A DNA stretch of 64,000 nucleotides from Microbacterium sp. GTDB lineage: Bacteria; Actinomycetota; Actinomycetes; Actinomycetales; Microbacteriaceae. The notes beneath the pieces are model-generated. The model saw only the letters and a list, made by a program, of their open reading frames with translations, did no database searches and had not been told where the DNA came from. Position 1 is the first letter of the stretch, and each line of letters starts with the position of its first letter. Of this stretch, positions 18,121 to 26,740 are shown in pieces. The position numbers and the translations under genes were made by a program. The stretch is taken from assembly GCA_017306415.1 (NCBI GenBank), contig JAFKIL010000007.1:1-64000 (forward strand). The letters are read 5' to 3'.

Positions 18121-18234
18121 GTCCCGTCTCGCGGTTCCGCGCACTCCTATCGTCTGTTCACGGGATGCCGAACGTCGTGACCGCGCGCGTGTCGACGACG
18201 GCACACCGGTCCGAGCGGATGGAAGGGGAGGATC

Positions 18235-19182
18235 GTGCGGGCGAACGTCGGCGATCGACTTGTCATCGCATCGAATCATCTCGAGCAGCCTCCCCGCGTG
18301 GGGGTCATCGAAGAGGTCCACGGCGAGCACGGCGACCCGCCGTATGTGGTCCGCTGGGAGGACGGCGGTTCGGCAACGGTGATCTTCCCGGGCGCCGACG
18401 CCCGCGTCGAGCATCCCGGACACGATCGGGTTCCTCCGTCGAGAGAGCCATCGCCTGAACGGGCGGGGACAGCGGCTGAGACGGATCCCGAGGTCCTCGT
18501 GCCGGCGAGCGGCGTGAGCCTGCCGGGGTCGCTCGCCGTCCCCTCTGACGCGATCGGCATCGTGATCTTCGCCCACGGGAGCGGAAGCTCTCGGAGGAGT
18601 CCGCGCAATCGGCATGTCGCGTCGGAACTCAACGATCGCGGGATCGCCACACTGCTGCTCGACCTCCTCACCCCCGATGAGGAGCCGGACCGCCGCCATG
18701 TCTTCGACATGGACCTTCTCGCCGGCCGACTCGCCGCTGCAACCGCGTGGGTGCGCGAACACGCATCGACCCGGGGTCTCCCGGTCGGGTACTTCGGCGC
18801 CAGCACGGGTGCGGGAGCGGCTCTCGTGGCGGCGGCCGAGCCCGGCGCCGGTATCGCGGCCATCGTCTCGCGTGGCGGTCGCCCCGACCTGGCCGGAGCG
18901 AAGCTGCCGGCGGTCACCGCTCCCACCCTGCTCATCGTCGGTGGGGCGGACGACGAGGTTCTCACCGTCAATCGCATGGCGCAGGCGAGGATGCGATGCC
19001 CGAACCGGCTCGAGATCGTGGCGGGAGCCACCCATCTGTTCGAGGAGCCCGGTGCGCTGGACTCCGTGGCGGCGCTCGCCGGCGCGTGGTTCAGCGACCA
19101 TCTGGCGCGTCCCCGAGATGTGAGCGCGAAGGGTGCGGGTGGCGACGAGTCCGCGAAGAGAGGAGGACCTGATGAGTCGTGA
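18235..19182 (+). CDS. DUF1918 domain fused to an alpha/beta hydrolase
   Basis: A 315-residue protein. The first 58 residues are a complete DUF1918-type unit (MRANVGDRLVIAS, YVVRWEDGG, PGADARVEH), which in Actinobacteria is usually a separate small protein of unknown role. After a disordered linker, an alpha/beta hydrolase of the dienelactone-hydrolase type spans about 85-295. It carries the oxyanion segment FAHGSGSS, the nucleophile in GYFGASTGAG, Asp in VGGADDEVL and His in AGATHLFEEPG. The GTG at 18235 follows GGAGG closely and is well placed. It overlaps the next small membrane-protein gene by 11 bases. Confidence 0.82.
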   Translation: MRANVGDRLVIASNHLEQPPRVGVIEEVHGEHGDPPYVVRWEDGGSATVIFPGADARVEHPGHDRVPPSREPSPERAGTAAETDPEVLVPASGVSLPGSLAVPSDAIGIVIFAHGSGSSRRSPRNRHVASELNDRGIATLLLDLLTPDEEPDRRHVFDMDLLAGRLAAATAWVREHASTRGLPVGYFGASTGAGAALVAAAEPGAGIAAIVSRGGRPDLAGAKLPAVTAPTLLIVGGADDEVLTVNRMAQARMRCPNRLEIVAGATHLFEEPGALDSVAALAGAWFSDHLARPRDVSAKGAGGDESAKRGGPDES

Positions 19183-19384
19183 GGATGAGACGAGTCGTCG
19201 GCTCGCTCCGCTCGGCGGGAGAGTGGGCACGACGATGGTCGCGCTGTCGCCGTTCGTCGCGGTCATACTCTTCTTCGTGGTCGGGTTCCAGGGGGCATGG
19301 CTGTGGAGTTGGCTGTTCTTCCTGCTGATTCCGGTGACGGCGATCATCGTCTACGGGCCGTTGGGACGAGGCGACCGGCGCTGA
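19172..19384 (+). CDS. Small membrane protein
   Basis: A 70-residue protein with two hydrophobic segments (about 21-40 and 43-63) and charged ends (MSREDETSRR and GRGDRR). The ATG at 19172 has AGGAGGA eight bases upstream and lies inside the end of the DUF1918-hydrolase gene, so the two are translationally coupled. No family is recognised. Confidence 0.7.
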   Translation: MSREDETSRRLAPLGGRVGTTMVALSPFVAVILFFVVGFQGAWLWSWLFFLLIPVTAIIVYGPLGRGDRR

Positions 19385-19524
19385 GGTCGATCGGCCTGCG
19401 CGGCGCTCGGTCGGCAGCCGCCGCCTGCGGAGACCGTGCCTTGCACAGTTCGGCGGCGGAGTCATCCCCGTTGTCTGCTCGGCATGGCCGGGGGACCCTG
19501 GGTTCACCGACCGAAGGAGCACAG

Positions 19525-19827
19525 ATGACCGAGTCACGCGAGCCCGACGCCGACAAGGTGCCGGACGACGAAGAACTGCAGGAGCCGAGCACCGAGAAGG
19601 AGCCGGACGAGGAGCCGAAGGACGCCGAGTCGGAGCCCGAGGAAGCAGACCACCAGGCGGTCGGCATCGGCGTCGTGGACGGGCCCGCGGCCGTGGGCGA
19701 TGATTCCGGTGAGCAGGTGTCGCCGCCGCACCCGACCGCTGCCGAGACCGCGAAGCCCGATTCGGCGCCGCCGACGGATGCCGTGACCGACGACGTGAAG
19801 AGGGATACCGTCGACGCGCCAGAATAG
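19525..19827 (+). CDS. Acidic, disordered hypothetical protein
   Basis: A 100-residue protein made almost wholly of Glu, Asp, Pro, Ala and Ser, with repeated EPD/EPE motifs and no predicted fold. The ATG follows GAAGGAGC. Such small acidic proteins are common in this group and are often stress-linked, but nothing in the sequence shows a function. The 140 bases before it show no gene. Confidence 0.65.
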   Translation: MTESREPDADKVPDDEELQEPSTEKEPDEEPKDAESEPEEADHQAVGIGVVDGPAAVGDDSGEQVSPPHPTAAETAKPDSAPPTDAVTDDVKRDTVDAPE

Positions 19828-19868
19828 GACGCACCCGCCTCGTCGGGAGCGGGCTAAGGAGCGCCGTC

Positions 19869-21542
19869 ATGCTCGACACACCGTGGAAGCGCCCGGGCCG
19901 CCGGGCGTACGCGGCCGCGCGGCTGAGGGCGTTCCGGCGTCCGCCCGTCGAGGTGTACCCGTTGCCGGAGGACGTGCTCGTCGAGACGGACGTTCCGGTG
20001 CGGATGCCGGACGGCGTGACGCTCCGTCTCAACCTCTTCCGGCCCCGCGGCGCGAGCGGCCCGCTTCCTGTGCTGCTCTCGGCGCATCCCTATGGCAAGG
20101 ATGCCGTGCCCACGAGGAAGCGCGGCCGGTGGTCGATCAACCCGCAGTTCCGCATCATGAACCAGCCGGCCCCGCTGCGGATCTCCGACCACACCAGCTG
20201 GGAGGCCCCGGACCCGGGATGGTGGGCGCAGCGCGGGTATGCCGTCATCAACCTCGACACCCGCGGCGGGGGCAATTCCGAGGGGCGGGGCGCGCTGCTG
20301 TCGGACCAGGAGGCGGACGACATCGCCCACGTGATCGGCTGGGCCGCGGAGCAGCCCTGGTCGAACGGGCACGTCGGCATGCTCGGGGTGTCGTACCTCG
20401 CGCTCTCGCAGTACAAGGTGGCCGCGCTCCATCCACCGGCGCTGAAGGCGATCTGCCCGTGGGAGGGGTTCACCGACGCCTACCGCGACTTCTTCACGCC
20501 CGGCGGAGTGGTGGAGAACGGGTTCGCCCGCATCTGGCTGCTCCTCACGAAGCGGGTGGCGCGGCTCTCGGTCGATCTCGCGAAGGAGCGGCCGCGGCAT
20601 CCGCTCCGCGATGCGTGGTGGGAGGCGCTGACTCCCGACCTCGCGAAGATCACGGTCCCGATGCTCGTGTGCACGAGCTTCTCCGACGCGAACCTGCACA
20701 GCGTCGGGTCGATGCGCGCGTTCCAGCGGGTCTCGTCGCCCGAGCGTCATGCGTACGCGCACCGCGGACCGAAGTGGGCCACGTTCTACGGCGACGACGC
20801 GCTCGCCCACCAACTCCGGTTCTTCGACCGCCACCTCCGCGACCAGGATGCGCCTGCCCTTCCGCCGCTCCGGCTCGAGGTGCGCGACCGGGGCGATCGC
20901 GTGGTCGAGATCCGCGACGAGCACGAGTGGCCGCTGGCCCGCACGGCGTGGCGGCGGCTTCACCTCGCCGACGCCGGGACGCTGAGCGAGGTCGCGCCCA
21001 CCGCGGGCAGCGCGACGTTCCGCCTTCGTCGTGGCGCCGTCGCGTTCGACTTCCGGTTCGCGGAGGACACCGAGCTGAGCGGTCCCATGACCCTGCGGCT
21101 CCGGGTCGCGACGACGGGCGCAGAAGACCCGCGTCTGTTCGTCGGCGTCGAGAAGCGGGATGCCGGTGGTGCGATGCCGTTCGAGGGATCGTACGGGTAC
21201 GGTCGCGACCGCGTCGCGCAGGGCCGGCTCCGGCTCGCGCTGCGCGCGCTCGACGACGCGGCGGGCATGCCGCATCAGCCCGAGCACGCGTTCCGGACGG
21301 TCGAGCACGTCCACGACGGCGAGGTGATGGACGTCCTCATCCCGTTGAGCCCGTCAGCCACGCTCTTCCGTGCGGGCGAGGCGCTGCGGTTGATGGTCGC
21401 CGGCCAGTACCTGGAGCCGCGGAACCCGCTCTTCGGCCACTTCCCCACGCACTACGTGCCCAGCCGCTCGGGCACGGCCACGATCAGCTGGTCGCCGGAG
21501 CGCCCCTCGTATCTCGAGGTCCCCGTCATCCCGAGCGCGTGA
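19869..21542 (+). CDS. CocE/NonD-family (X-Pro dipeptidyl-peptidase-like) hydrolase
   Basis: A 557-residue alpha/beta hydrolase with a C-terminal jelly-roll domain (about 330-557), as in cocaine esterase, glutaryl-7-ACA acylase and X-Pro peptidases. The nucleophile S175 lies in MLGVSYLA, and the acid is probably D273 in TSFSDANL. The usual catalytic His in a GPWxH motif is not seen; the matching place reads RGPKWATFYG, with the nearest His in YAHRG. It may therefore use a shifted His or be a poor hydrolase. The oxyanion segment YAVINLDTRGGGNSEG is normal. It stands alone between the small acidic protein and a toxin gene. Confidence 0.85.
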   Translation: MLDTPWKRPGRRAYAAARLRAFRRPPVEVYPLPEDVLVETDVPVRMPDGVTLRLNLFRPRGASGPLPVLLSAHPYGKDAVPTRKRGRWSINPQFRIMNQPAPLRISDHTSWEAPDPGWWAQRGYAVINLDTRGGGNSEGRGALLSDQEADDIAHVIGWAAEQPWSNGHVGMLGVSYLALSQYKVAALHPPALKAICPWEGFTDAYRDFFTPGGVVENGFARIWLLLTKRVARLSVDLAKERPRHPLRDAWWEALTPDLAKITVPMLVCTSFSDANLHSVGSMRAFQRVSSPERHAYAHRGPKWATFYGDDALAHQLRFFDRHLRDQDAPALPPLRLEVRDRGDRVVEIRDEHEWPLARTAWRRLHLADAGTLSEVAPTAGSATFRLRRGAVAFDFRFAEDTELSGPMTLRLRVATTGAEDPRLFVGVEKRDAGGAMPFEGSYGYGRDRVAQGRLRLALRALDDAAGMPHQPEHAFRTVEHVHDGEVMDVLIPLSPSATLFRAGEALRLMVAGQYLEPRNPLFGHFPTHYVPSRSGTATISWSPERPSYLEVPVIPSA

Positions 21543-21564
21543 CCGCCACCCCGTTCGTGACGTC

Positions 21565-21825
21565 TCAGTAGTGGTCGCGGGCCTGGAGAATGACGACGTG
21601 CTCGTCCGTGACGTAGTACACGAGCCGGTTGGCGTCGTCGATGCGACGTGACCATGCACCTGCGAGAATGTGTTTGAGAGCTTCCGGCTTGCCGATGCCG
21701 GTGAACGGATCACGCAGCACGTCGGCGATGAGTTGGTTGACGCGCCTCAGCGTCTTCCGGTCTTGAGTCTGCCAGTAGACGTAGTCTTCCCACCCGTGCC
21801 GGTCGAAGGCGAGGCGGCGACTCAT
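21565..21825 (-). CDS. yoeB: YoeB-family toxin (mRNA interferase)
   Basis: An 86-residue RelE-superfamily toxin that cuts mRNA on the ribosome. The family pattern is complete: FDRHGWEDYVYWQ at the start, GIGKPEAL with the catalytic Glu, WSRRIDDANRLVYYV with the catalytic Arg, and ILQARDHY at the end, where E. coli YoeB has CRYHY. The ATG overlaps the antitoxin stop as ATGA, the standard order antitoxin then toxin. Confidence 0.93.
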   Translation of the reverse strand: MSRRLAFDRHGWEDYVYWQTQDRKTLRRVNQLIADVLRDPFTGIGKPEALKHILAGAWSRRIDDANRLVYYVTDEHVVILQARDHY

Positions 21826-22073
21826 GCCTCGAGCAGATCGTGCTGCTCGAACTCACCTCGACGCGCGCGCTCGATCGCCTCGAGAAGCCGCTGCGCTCCC
21901 ACGCTGTTGCGCAGCAGGTACGCGGTCTCGGTCATCGCGTCGTAGTCGTCCTTCGACACGATGACGGCGTTGCCGTGCCGCGAAACGACCTCCACCGGTG
22001 CGTGATCGTCATTGACCTGCTGGATGAGACCGAACAGATTCTTGCGCGCTTCGGATGCGGTGATCGCCGACAT
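21822..22073 (-). CDS. yefM: Phd/YefM-family antitoxin
   Basis: An 83-residue antitoxin. The N-terminal DNA-binding part shows ITASEARKNLFGLIQQVND, then VVSRHGNAVIVSKDDYDAM; the C-terminal part (YLLRNSVGAQRLLEAIERAR) would wrap the YoeB toxin. The ATG at 22073 has GGAGG upstream. The palindrome at 22089-22108 covers the likely -10 box, so the complex should repress its own promoter. Confidence 0.93.
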   Translation of the reverse strand: MSAITASEARKNLFGLIQQVNDDHAPVEVVSRHGNAVIVSKDDYDAMTETAYLLRNSVGAQRLLEAIERARRGEFEQHDLLEA

Positions 22074-22088
22074 GACTACCTCCGTGAG

Positions 22089-22108
22089 TGGTACCGAATA
22101 TTGTACCA
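22089..22108 (-). promoter_or_regulatory. Promoter and operator of the yefM-yoeB module
   Basis: TGGTAC and GTACCA form inverted hexamers around an AT-rich 8-base core. Read on the minus strand the core gives TACAAT, a good -10 box. Operator and promoter overlap, as expected for toxin-antitoxin autoregulation. Confidence 0.7.
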
Positions 22109-22114
22109 GTAGCG

Positions 22115-22774
22115 TCAGTCCTCGCCGAGCCCCGCTCCGCCGTCCGGCCAGGCCGTGATGCACACCTTGTTGCCCGATCGGTCCGCGAGGATCCACGACG
22201 CGTTGCCGGGCGAGTCGTGCACCAACGTGCCGCCGGCGGCGACGGCCGCGGCCACCCGTCCCTCCGCCTCGTCCTTCGAGACCGAGACATCGATGTGCAT
22301 CGCGTGGCGCAGCGGCTTCGCCGGATCGAGCTCCTGCATCCACACCGTCGATCCCAGTCCGAGCGGATCGAGGGCGTTGTCGTCGCTGAGCGGTCCGTAC
22401 CCGAGCGCCGCGCGCCAGAACGGCAGGTCGATCTGGTCGGGCTGAGCCGAGATCGCGACCTGGACCTCCTGCACCGCGCTCCGGTCGGCCCGCGCGCCGT
22501 GCGCTCGCGCCACCTCCGAGATCGCCCGCGCGAGCGCGACATGCTCCGCCTCCGTGTCCCACATCTCGCGCGTGAGCTTGACCGTCAGACGGTCGGATGC
22601 CGCGGTCAGCACGGTGCGCGGACCCAGCCCGGGCACCGCGGCCACCGCGACCGCCAGCGCGGCCGCCTGCGCCAGCGAGTCCGTGCGGAAAACCGCCGTC
22701 GGACCCCCGTGCAGCACGGCCCAGTCGTCGACCCCTTCGGCGGAGAGGAACTCCCGCCAGCCCGCTTCGCTCAT
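22115..22774 (-). CDS. Pterin-dehydratase-like domain fused to a VOC/glyoxalase domain
   Basis: A 219-residue protein. Residues about 25-100 (AVFRTDSLAQAAALAVAVAAV, LTAASDRLTVKLT, ALARAISEVARAHG) resemble a pterin-4a-carbinolamine dehydratase-type domain. Residues about 103-212 (VQEVQVAISAQP, PFWRAALGYGPL, MHIDVSVSKDEAEGRV, WILADRSGNKVCI) form a vicinal-oxygen-chelate domain. This pairing is known in actinobacterial VOC proteins of unknown substrate. The usual His-rich active site of the dehydratase is not evident. The gene lies just upstream of the toxin-antitoxin promoter on the same strand. Confidence 0.72.
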   Translation of the reverse strand: MSEAGWREFLSAEGVDDWAVLHGGPTAVFRTDSLAQAAALAVAVAAVPGLGPRTVLTAASDRLTVKLTREMWDTEAEHVALARAISEVARAHGARADRSAVQEVQVAISAQPDQIDLPFWRAALGYGPLSDDNALDPLGLGSTVWMQELDPAKPLRHAMHIDVSVSKDEAEGRVAAAVAAGGTLVHDSPGNASWILADRSGNKVCITAWPDGGAGLGED

Positions 22775-22845
22775 CCCGACACGATACGGCGACCCTGCGA
22801 CACGCGCACGACCGCCGGCATCCGGTGCGGCTCTACCCTGAGTGG

Positions 22846-23589
22846 ATGGTCGAGATGGCGCAGGCGACAGGCGGCACGGCGGTGCTGCGGCGCTACCCGG
22901 TCACCATCGTCGTCACCGCGGCGGTGACTCTCGGGTTCGCGCTGCAGTGGTTCCTGCCTCTCGCGGACGTACTCCAGCGCGACCCGCAGGCGATCGGCGA
23001 GGGGCAGTGGTGGCGGGTCCTCACCTCGGTGTTCGTGCAGGGCTCGGGCTGGGGCCAGTACATCTTCAACACACTCGGGATGGTGGTCGTCGGCGCGGCG
23101 GTCGAGCGGACGCGCGGGTCGATGCAGTGGCTCGCCGCGGCGCTCGTCGCACAGCTCGGTGCGAGCATCGCGGCAGTCGTGTGGGCACCCGCCGTGCACG
23201 ACTCGGGCAGCTCGCTCGTCGTCGGCGGACTGGTCGGGATGCTGACGGTGACGCGCTTCGTCCATCCGACTCCGTGGGCGGCGACGGCCGCCGGCTACCG
23301 GGTGTTCTTCCTCTCGTACCTCGCGGCGCTCGCGCTCGGCGGTCCCGTCGTCGGGGCGGTCACGGGGTCGGTGCTGACCGGCATCGCGGTGGCGGCGGTC
23401 ATCCGTTCCCGCTTCGCCACGTGGGCGCTGACCGGGGTGCTCGCGGTGGTCGTCGCGGCATCCGTCGTGCTCGTCGTGGCGCACGACCAGCACGGGGTCG
23501 CCGCGCTTCTCGGCCTCGTCGTGGCGCTCGTGGTTCGGCTCATCCCGCGGGGCGCCGGTCGAACACGATCGCGGCCGGGAAGCGCCTGA
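22846..23589 (+). CDS. Rhomboid-family intramembrane protein
   Basis: A 247-residue membrane protein with about seven hydrophobic segments. The family's L1 region is visible as GQWWRVLTSVFVQG, then YIFNTLGMVVVGAAVERTRG (rhomboids have HilfNm...G...E...G). SGSSLVVGGLVGM matches the GxS nucleophile segment of the fourth helix and HDQHGVAALLGLV the His segment of the sixth, so both catalytic residues may be present. The ATG at 22846 or the one three codons on could be the start. A rhomboid would cleave other membrane proteins; its targets are unknown. Confidence 0.72.
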   Translation: MVEMAQATGGTAVLRRYPVTIVVTAAVTLGFALQWFLPLADVLQRDPQAIGEGQWWRVLTSVFVQGSGWGQYIFNTLGMVVVGAAVERTRGSMQWLAAALVAQLGASIAAVVWAPAVHDSGSSLVVGGLVGMLTVTRFVHPTPWAATAAGYRVFFLSYLAALALGGPVVGAVTGSVLTGIAVAAVIRSRFATWALTGVLAVVVAASVVLVVAHDQHGVAALLGLVVALVVRLIPRGAGRTRSRPGSA

Positions 23590-23615
23590 TCACCCTGCTC
23601 GGACCCGTGGCTCGG

Positions 23616-24260
23616 TCAGTTGGCCGGCTCACCGCATGGTTTGACCGGTTCCGGGACACGGACGCCCGTGTCCGCTGACACCTGGTTGCCCCCTGAGTCC
23701 ACGAAGTACACGGTGATCGTCTTGTCCTGGCCGGAGCACGCGAGCGAATCCACCCTTGCCGCATCGATCATCAGATAGGTCTTCTGCGTCGCACCACTCG
23801 CGAGCGTTATGGGCAACGGGCAGGTGATCGTGGACGTTGCGTCCGGATCGGGGTTCTCGCAACTCAACGAGCTGAATGACAGCGATGCACCCTCGCCGGC
23901 CCGCACGCCCGCATCGGCGACGAGACCGCTCCCTTTGCCGATGTTCGTGACGTGCGCGATGACGTAGAGCCTGGTCTGGTCAGCGCGAGGTGTCGGTGCC
24001 CGATCGCCCTTCTTCAGCGAGTCGCCGTACGTGCGCTTGGCGATGTCGTAGGCCTTCACTTCCGCTCGAACGGAGAGCTTCTCGGAGATGGCGTCCCTGT
24101 CGACGCGAACCTGCTCCCACTGACCCCAGGCGGACACACCCGACAGCAGGAGTGCGACGACCGAGATGATGATGGCCGCAACGTCCAAACCACGTGAGCC
24201 GGATTGTTGCGATGACGCCCTGAGCGCCGGGTTCCCGCTCCGAGGCGTCGGTCTTGCCAT
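23616..24260 (-). CDS. Membrane-anchored hypothetical protein
   Basis: A 214-residue protein with one membrane segment at about 25-48 (VAAIIISVVALLLSGVSAWG) and an external domain of beta strands. Two Cys pairs (SCENPD, ITCPL, LACSGQ, KPCGEP) could form disulfides. The layout, an N-terminal anchor followed by a charged helix and an immunoglobulin-like domain, is seen in many actinobacterial surface proteins, but no family is recognised. It is monocistronic and convergent with the rhomboid gene. Confidence 0.65.
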   Translation of the reverse strand: MARPTPRSGNPALRASSQQSGSRGLDVAAIIISVVALLLSGVSAWGQWEQVRVDRDAISEKLSVRAEVKAYDIAKRTYGDSLKKGDRAPTPRADQTRLYVIAHVTNIGKGSGLVADAGVRAGEGASLSFSSLSCENPDPDATSTITCPLPITLASGATQKTYLMIDAARVDSLACSGQDKTITVYFVDSGGNQVSADTGVRVPEPVKPCGEPAN

Positions 24261-24382
24261 GGCGAGATCGTATCCCGATGCAGAGGTGACGCCGGCAGAT
24301 CCCTGACTCCCTGGACGGGACGGTCGCGCGCGGGATCTCGTCCTGTCGGGTCAGCGTCGGACCCGCCCGCCACACTGGAGTC

Positions 24383-25462
24383 ATGACCGACCCCGAGCGC
24401 GCGTGGGTGCTGCACGTCGATCTCGACCAGTTCATCGCGGCGGTCGAGGTGCTGCGGCGGCCCGAGCTCGCGGGCAAGCCGGTGATCGTCGGGGGCCGGG
24501 GCGATCCCACCGAGCGCGCCGTCGTGTCGACGGCGTCGTACGAGGCGCGGGCGTTCGGCGTGGGGTCGGGGATGCCGCTGCGCATCGCCGCGCGCAAGGT
24601 GCCGGACGCGATCATCCTGCCCGTCGACGCGCCCGCGTACACGGCCGTGTCGGAGGAGGTCATGGCGACGCTGCGGGCGCAACCGGGTGCCGTCGTGCAG
24701 GTGCTCGGGTGGGACGAGGCGTTCGTCGGCGTCACCACCGACGACCCGGAGGCGTACGCCCGCGCGATCCAGGCCGCCGTCCTGGAGCGGACGCGCCTGC
24801 ACTGCAGCGTCGGGATCGGCGACACGCTCGTGCGCGCGAAGAACGCGACCGACTTCGGCAAGCCGCGCGGCACGTTCCGGCTCACCGCCGAGAACTGGAT
24901 GGCGGTCATGGGCGAGAAGCCCACGGCGGCGCTGTGGGGAGTGGGGTCGAAGATCTCGAAGCGGCTCGCCGCGCACGGCATCCGGACCGTCGCCGATCTC
25001 GCGGATGCGGACGAGGCCGTGCTCGCGGGGGAGTTCGGCCCGAAGATGGGGCCGTGGTTCCGCCAGCTGGGCCGCGGCGACGGGTCGGCGGTGGTGGATG
25101 ACACGCCCTGGGTCGCGCGTGGGCACGGGCGCGAGACGACGTTCCAGACAGACCTCGTCGACCGCGCCGACATCGAGCAGGCGGCGCGCGACCTCACCGC
25201 CCAGGTGCTGGAGGATGTCGCGGCCGAGGGCCGGCCGGTGATCGGCGTGGGACTGAAGGTGCGCTACGCGCCCTTCACGACGAAGACCCTCGTGCACAGG
25301 ATCGCCGAGACGTTCGACCGCGACGTCGTGCTGGCCGAGATCCTCGCGCTCGTCGCGAAGATCGAGCCGGACCGTCCGTTGCGCCTCCTCGGCGTGCGGG
25401 CCGAGATGGCCATGCCGGACGACGCCCGGGAGGGGCACACGCCGACGCGCGGCGGATGGTGA
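24383..25462 (+). CDS. dinB: DNA polymerase IV (Y-family)
   Basis: A 359-residue translesion polymerase. The palm carries the metal ligands in VLHVDLDQFIAAVE and in VLGWDEAFVG (canonical SIDEAF), followed by SVGIGDTLVRAKNATDFGKP. A helix-hairpin-helix unit is at ALWGVGSKISKRLAAHGI, then FGPKMGPWFRQLGRG, and a little-finger domain occupies the last 120 residues. No C-terminal beta-clamp peptide is obvious. In this group there is often more than one dinB; this one, with LGWDEAF instead of YSIDEAF, is a divergent copy. Confidence 0.9.
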   Translation: MTDPERAWVLHVDLDQFIAAVEVLRRPELAGKPVIVGGRGDPTERAVVSTASYEARAFGVGSGMPLRIAARKVPDAIILPVDAPAYTAVSEEVMATLRAQPGAVVQVLGWDEAFVGVTTDDPEAYARAIQAAVLERTRLHCSVGIGDTLVRAKNATDFGKPRGTFRLTAENWMAVMGEKPTAALWGVGSKISKRLAAHGIRTVADLADADEAVLAGEFGPKMGPWFRQLGRGDGSAVVDDTPWVARGHGRETTFQTDLVDRADIEQAARDLTAQVLEDVAAEGRPVIGVGLKVRYAPFTTKTLVHRIAETFDRDVVLAEILALVAKIEPDRPLRLLGVRAEMAMPDDAREGHTPTRGGW

Positions 25463-25488
25463 GCCGCGGAGACCGAGGCGGCCGCGCG

Positions 25489-26715
25489 TCAGCCGCGCAC
25501 CCGCACGGATGCCGCGCGGCTCCGGACCCGGATGGCCGTGGTCAGGGCATCGACCCCCGCTTCGCAGTCGGCTTCGTCGGCGTGCTCCGCGGGCGAATGC
25601 GTGACACCGCTGCGATTGCGCACGAGGATCATCGCGGCGGGGATGCCGGCGCTCGCGAAGACCCCGGCGTCATGGCCGGCGCCCGCGGGGAGGACAGGGA
25701 CGTCGCCGAGCGCGGCGGCGAGGCCGGCCGTGAGGGCGGGGTCGAACGTCGTGCCGGCGGTCCACGCCTCCTGGACGGGGTCGAACCCGCTCATCCGCCG
25801 GACGTCGCGCAGGAGCCGCCGGATGCGCGCCTCGTCGCCGGCGCGCGCGTCGATCCACAGGCGCGCGGTCGCGGCGATGGTGCTCGGCGATCCCGGCTCG
25901 ATCCGCAGATCGCCGACGGTCGCCATCGCGCCGTGCGCGACGGCCGCGCGCCGGACGGCGAGGACGACGTTCGCGAGGCCCGTGACGGGGTCCTTGCGCC
26001 CCTGCATCGCCGATGTTCCGCCGTGGTCCTGGCGTCCGTCGATGTCCACTCGCCACTGCCCGTGCGGCCAGATCCGCTCGGCGACGCCGATGGCGGCACC
26101 CGCCGCGGCGAGCCCCTCGTGCGCGCCGTCGCGGGTCGGGAGCCGGCCCTGCTCGATGTGGAGCTCGATGACCTCGCCGATGCGGGCGAGCCGTGCGGGG
26201 TCGCGCCCCATCCGTCCGGGATCCAGCCCCGCCCCCGTGACCGCGTCGGCCATCGCCGTGCCCCCCTCGTCGCGGAGCGCGAGCGCGACCTCGGCGGGCA
26301 GAGCGCCGGTCATGAGCCGCGATCCGATCTGCTCCACGCCGAACCGCGCGCCCTCCGAGTCGGCGAAGACGGCCACGGCGACCGGACGGGACGGCTCGTA
26401 GCCGTCCCGTCGAAGCTGGGCGATCGCGGCGAACGCCGACGCGATCCCGAGCGGACCGTCGAAGGCGCCCCCCGCGAGGACGCTGTCGAGGTGCGACCCC
26501 ACGACCAGCGCGGAGGTACCGGTGTCGGCTCCCCACCACGCCCAGAGGTTGCCGTTGCGGTCGGTCTCCACTTCCAGGTCGAGGGCGTCCGCGCACTGGA
26601 CGAACCAATGCCGGCAGTCCAGGTCCGCCCCGGTCCAGGCGCGCCGGTCGTAGCCGCCGGACGCGAGGCGTCCGATCCTCGACAGCTCGCCGAGCAGACC
26701 CATGACGATCGACAT
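25489..26715 (-). CDS. M20-family amidohydrolase (allantoate/N-carbamoyl amino acid hydrolase-like)
   Basis: A 408-residue metal-dependent amidohydrolase, the last gene of the large operon. Metal ligands appear as H75 in GSHLDS, D86 in GGAFDGPLG, E121 in FADSEGARF, His in ELHIEQG and His in THSPAEHAD; AGHDAG is also kept. The usual Glu-Glu pair of this family is Ser-Glu here (S120), so the expected general base is missing or replaced. In actinobacterial histidine-use clusters a protein of this family stands with hutH and hutF, which suggests that it releases an N-formyl or N-formimidoyl group; that is inference. The ATG at 26715 follows GGGGG; an ATG at 26775 lies inside the ammonia-lyase gene. 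Confidence 0.82.
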   Translation of the reverse strand: MSIVMGLLGELSRIGRLASGGYDRRAWTGADLDCRHWFVQCADALDLEVETDRNGNLWAWWGADTGTSALVVGSHLDSVLAGGAFDGPLGIASAFAAIAQLRRDGYEPSRPVAVAVFADSEGARFGVEQIGSRLMTGALPAEVALALRDEGGTAMADAVTGAGLDPGRMGRDPARLARIGEVIELHIEQGRLPTRDGAHEGLAAAGAAIGVAERIWPHGQWRVDIDGRQDHGGTSAMQGRKDPVTGLANVVLAVRRAAVAHGAMATVGDLRIEPGSPSTIAATARLWIDARAGDEARIRRLLRDVRRMSGFDPVQEAWTAGTTFDPALTAGLAAALGDVPVLPAGAGHDAGVFASAGIPAAMILVRNRSGVTHSPAEHADEADCEAGVDALTTAIRVRSRAASVRVRG

Positions 26716-26740
26716 CAGGCCCCCGTCCGCGGCATCCGCG

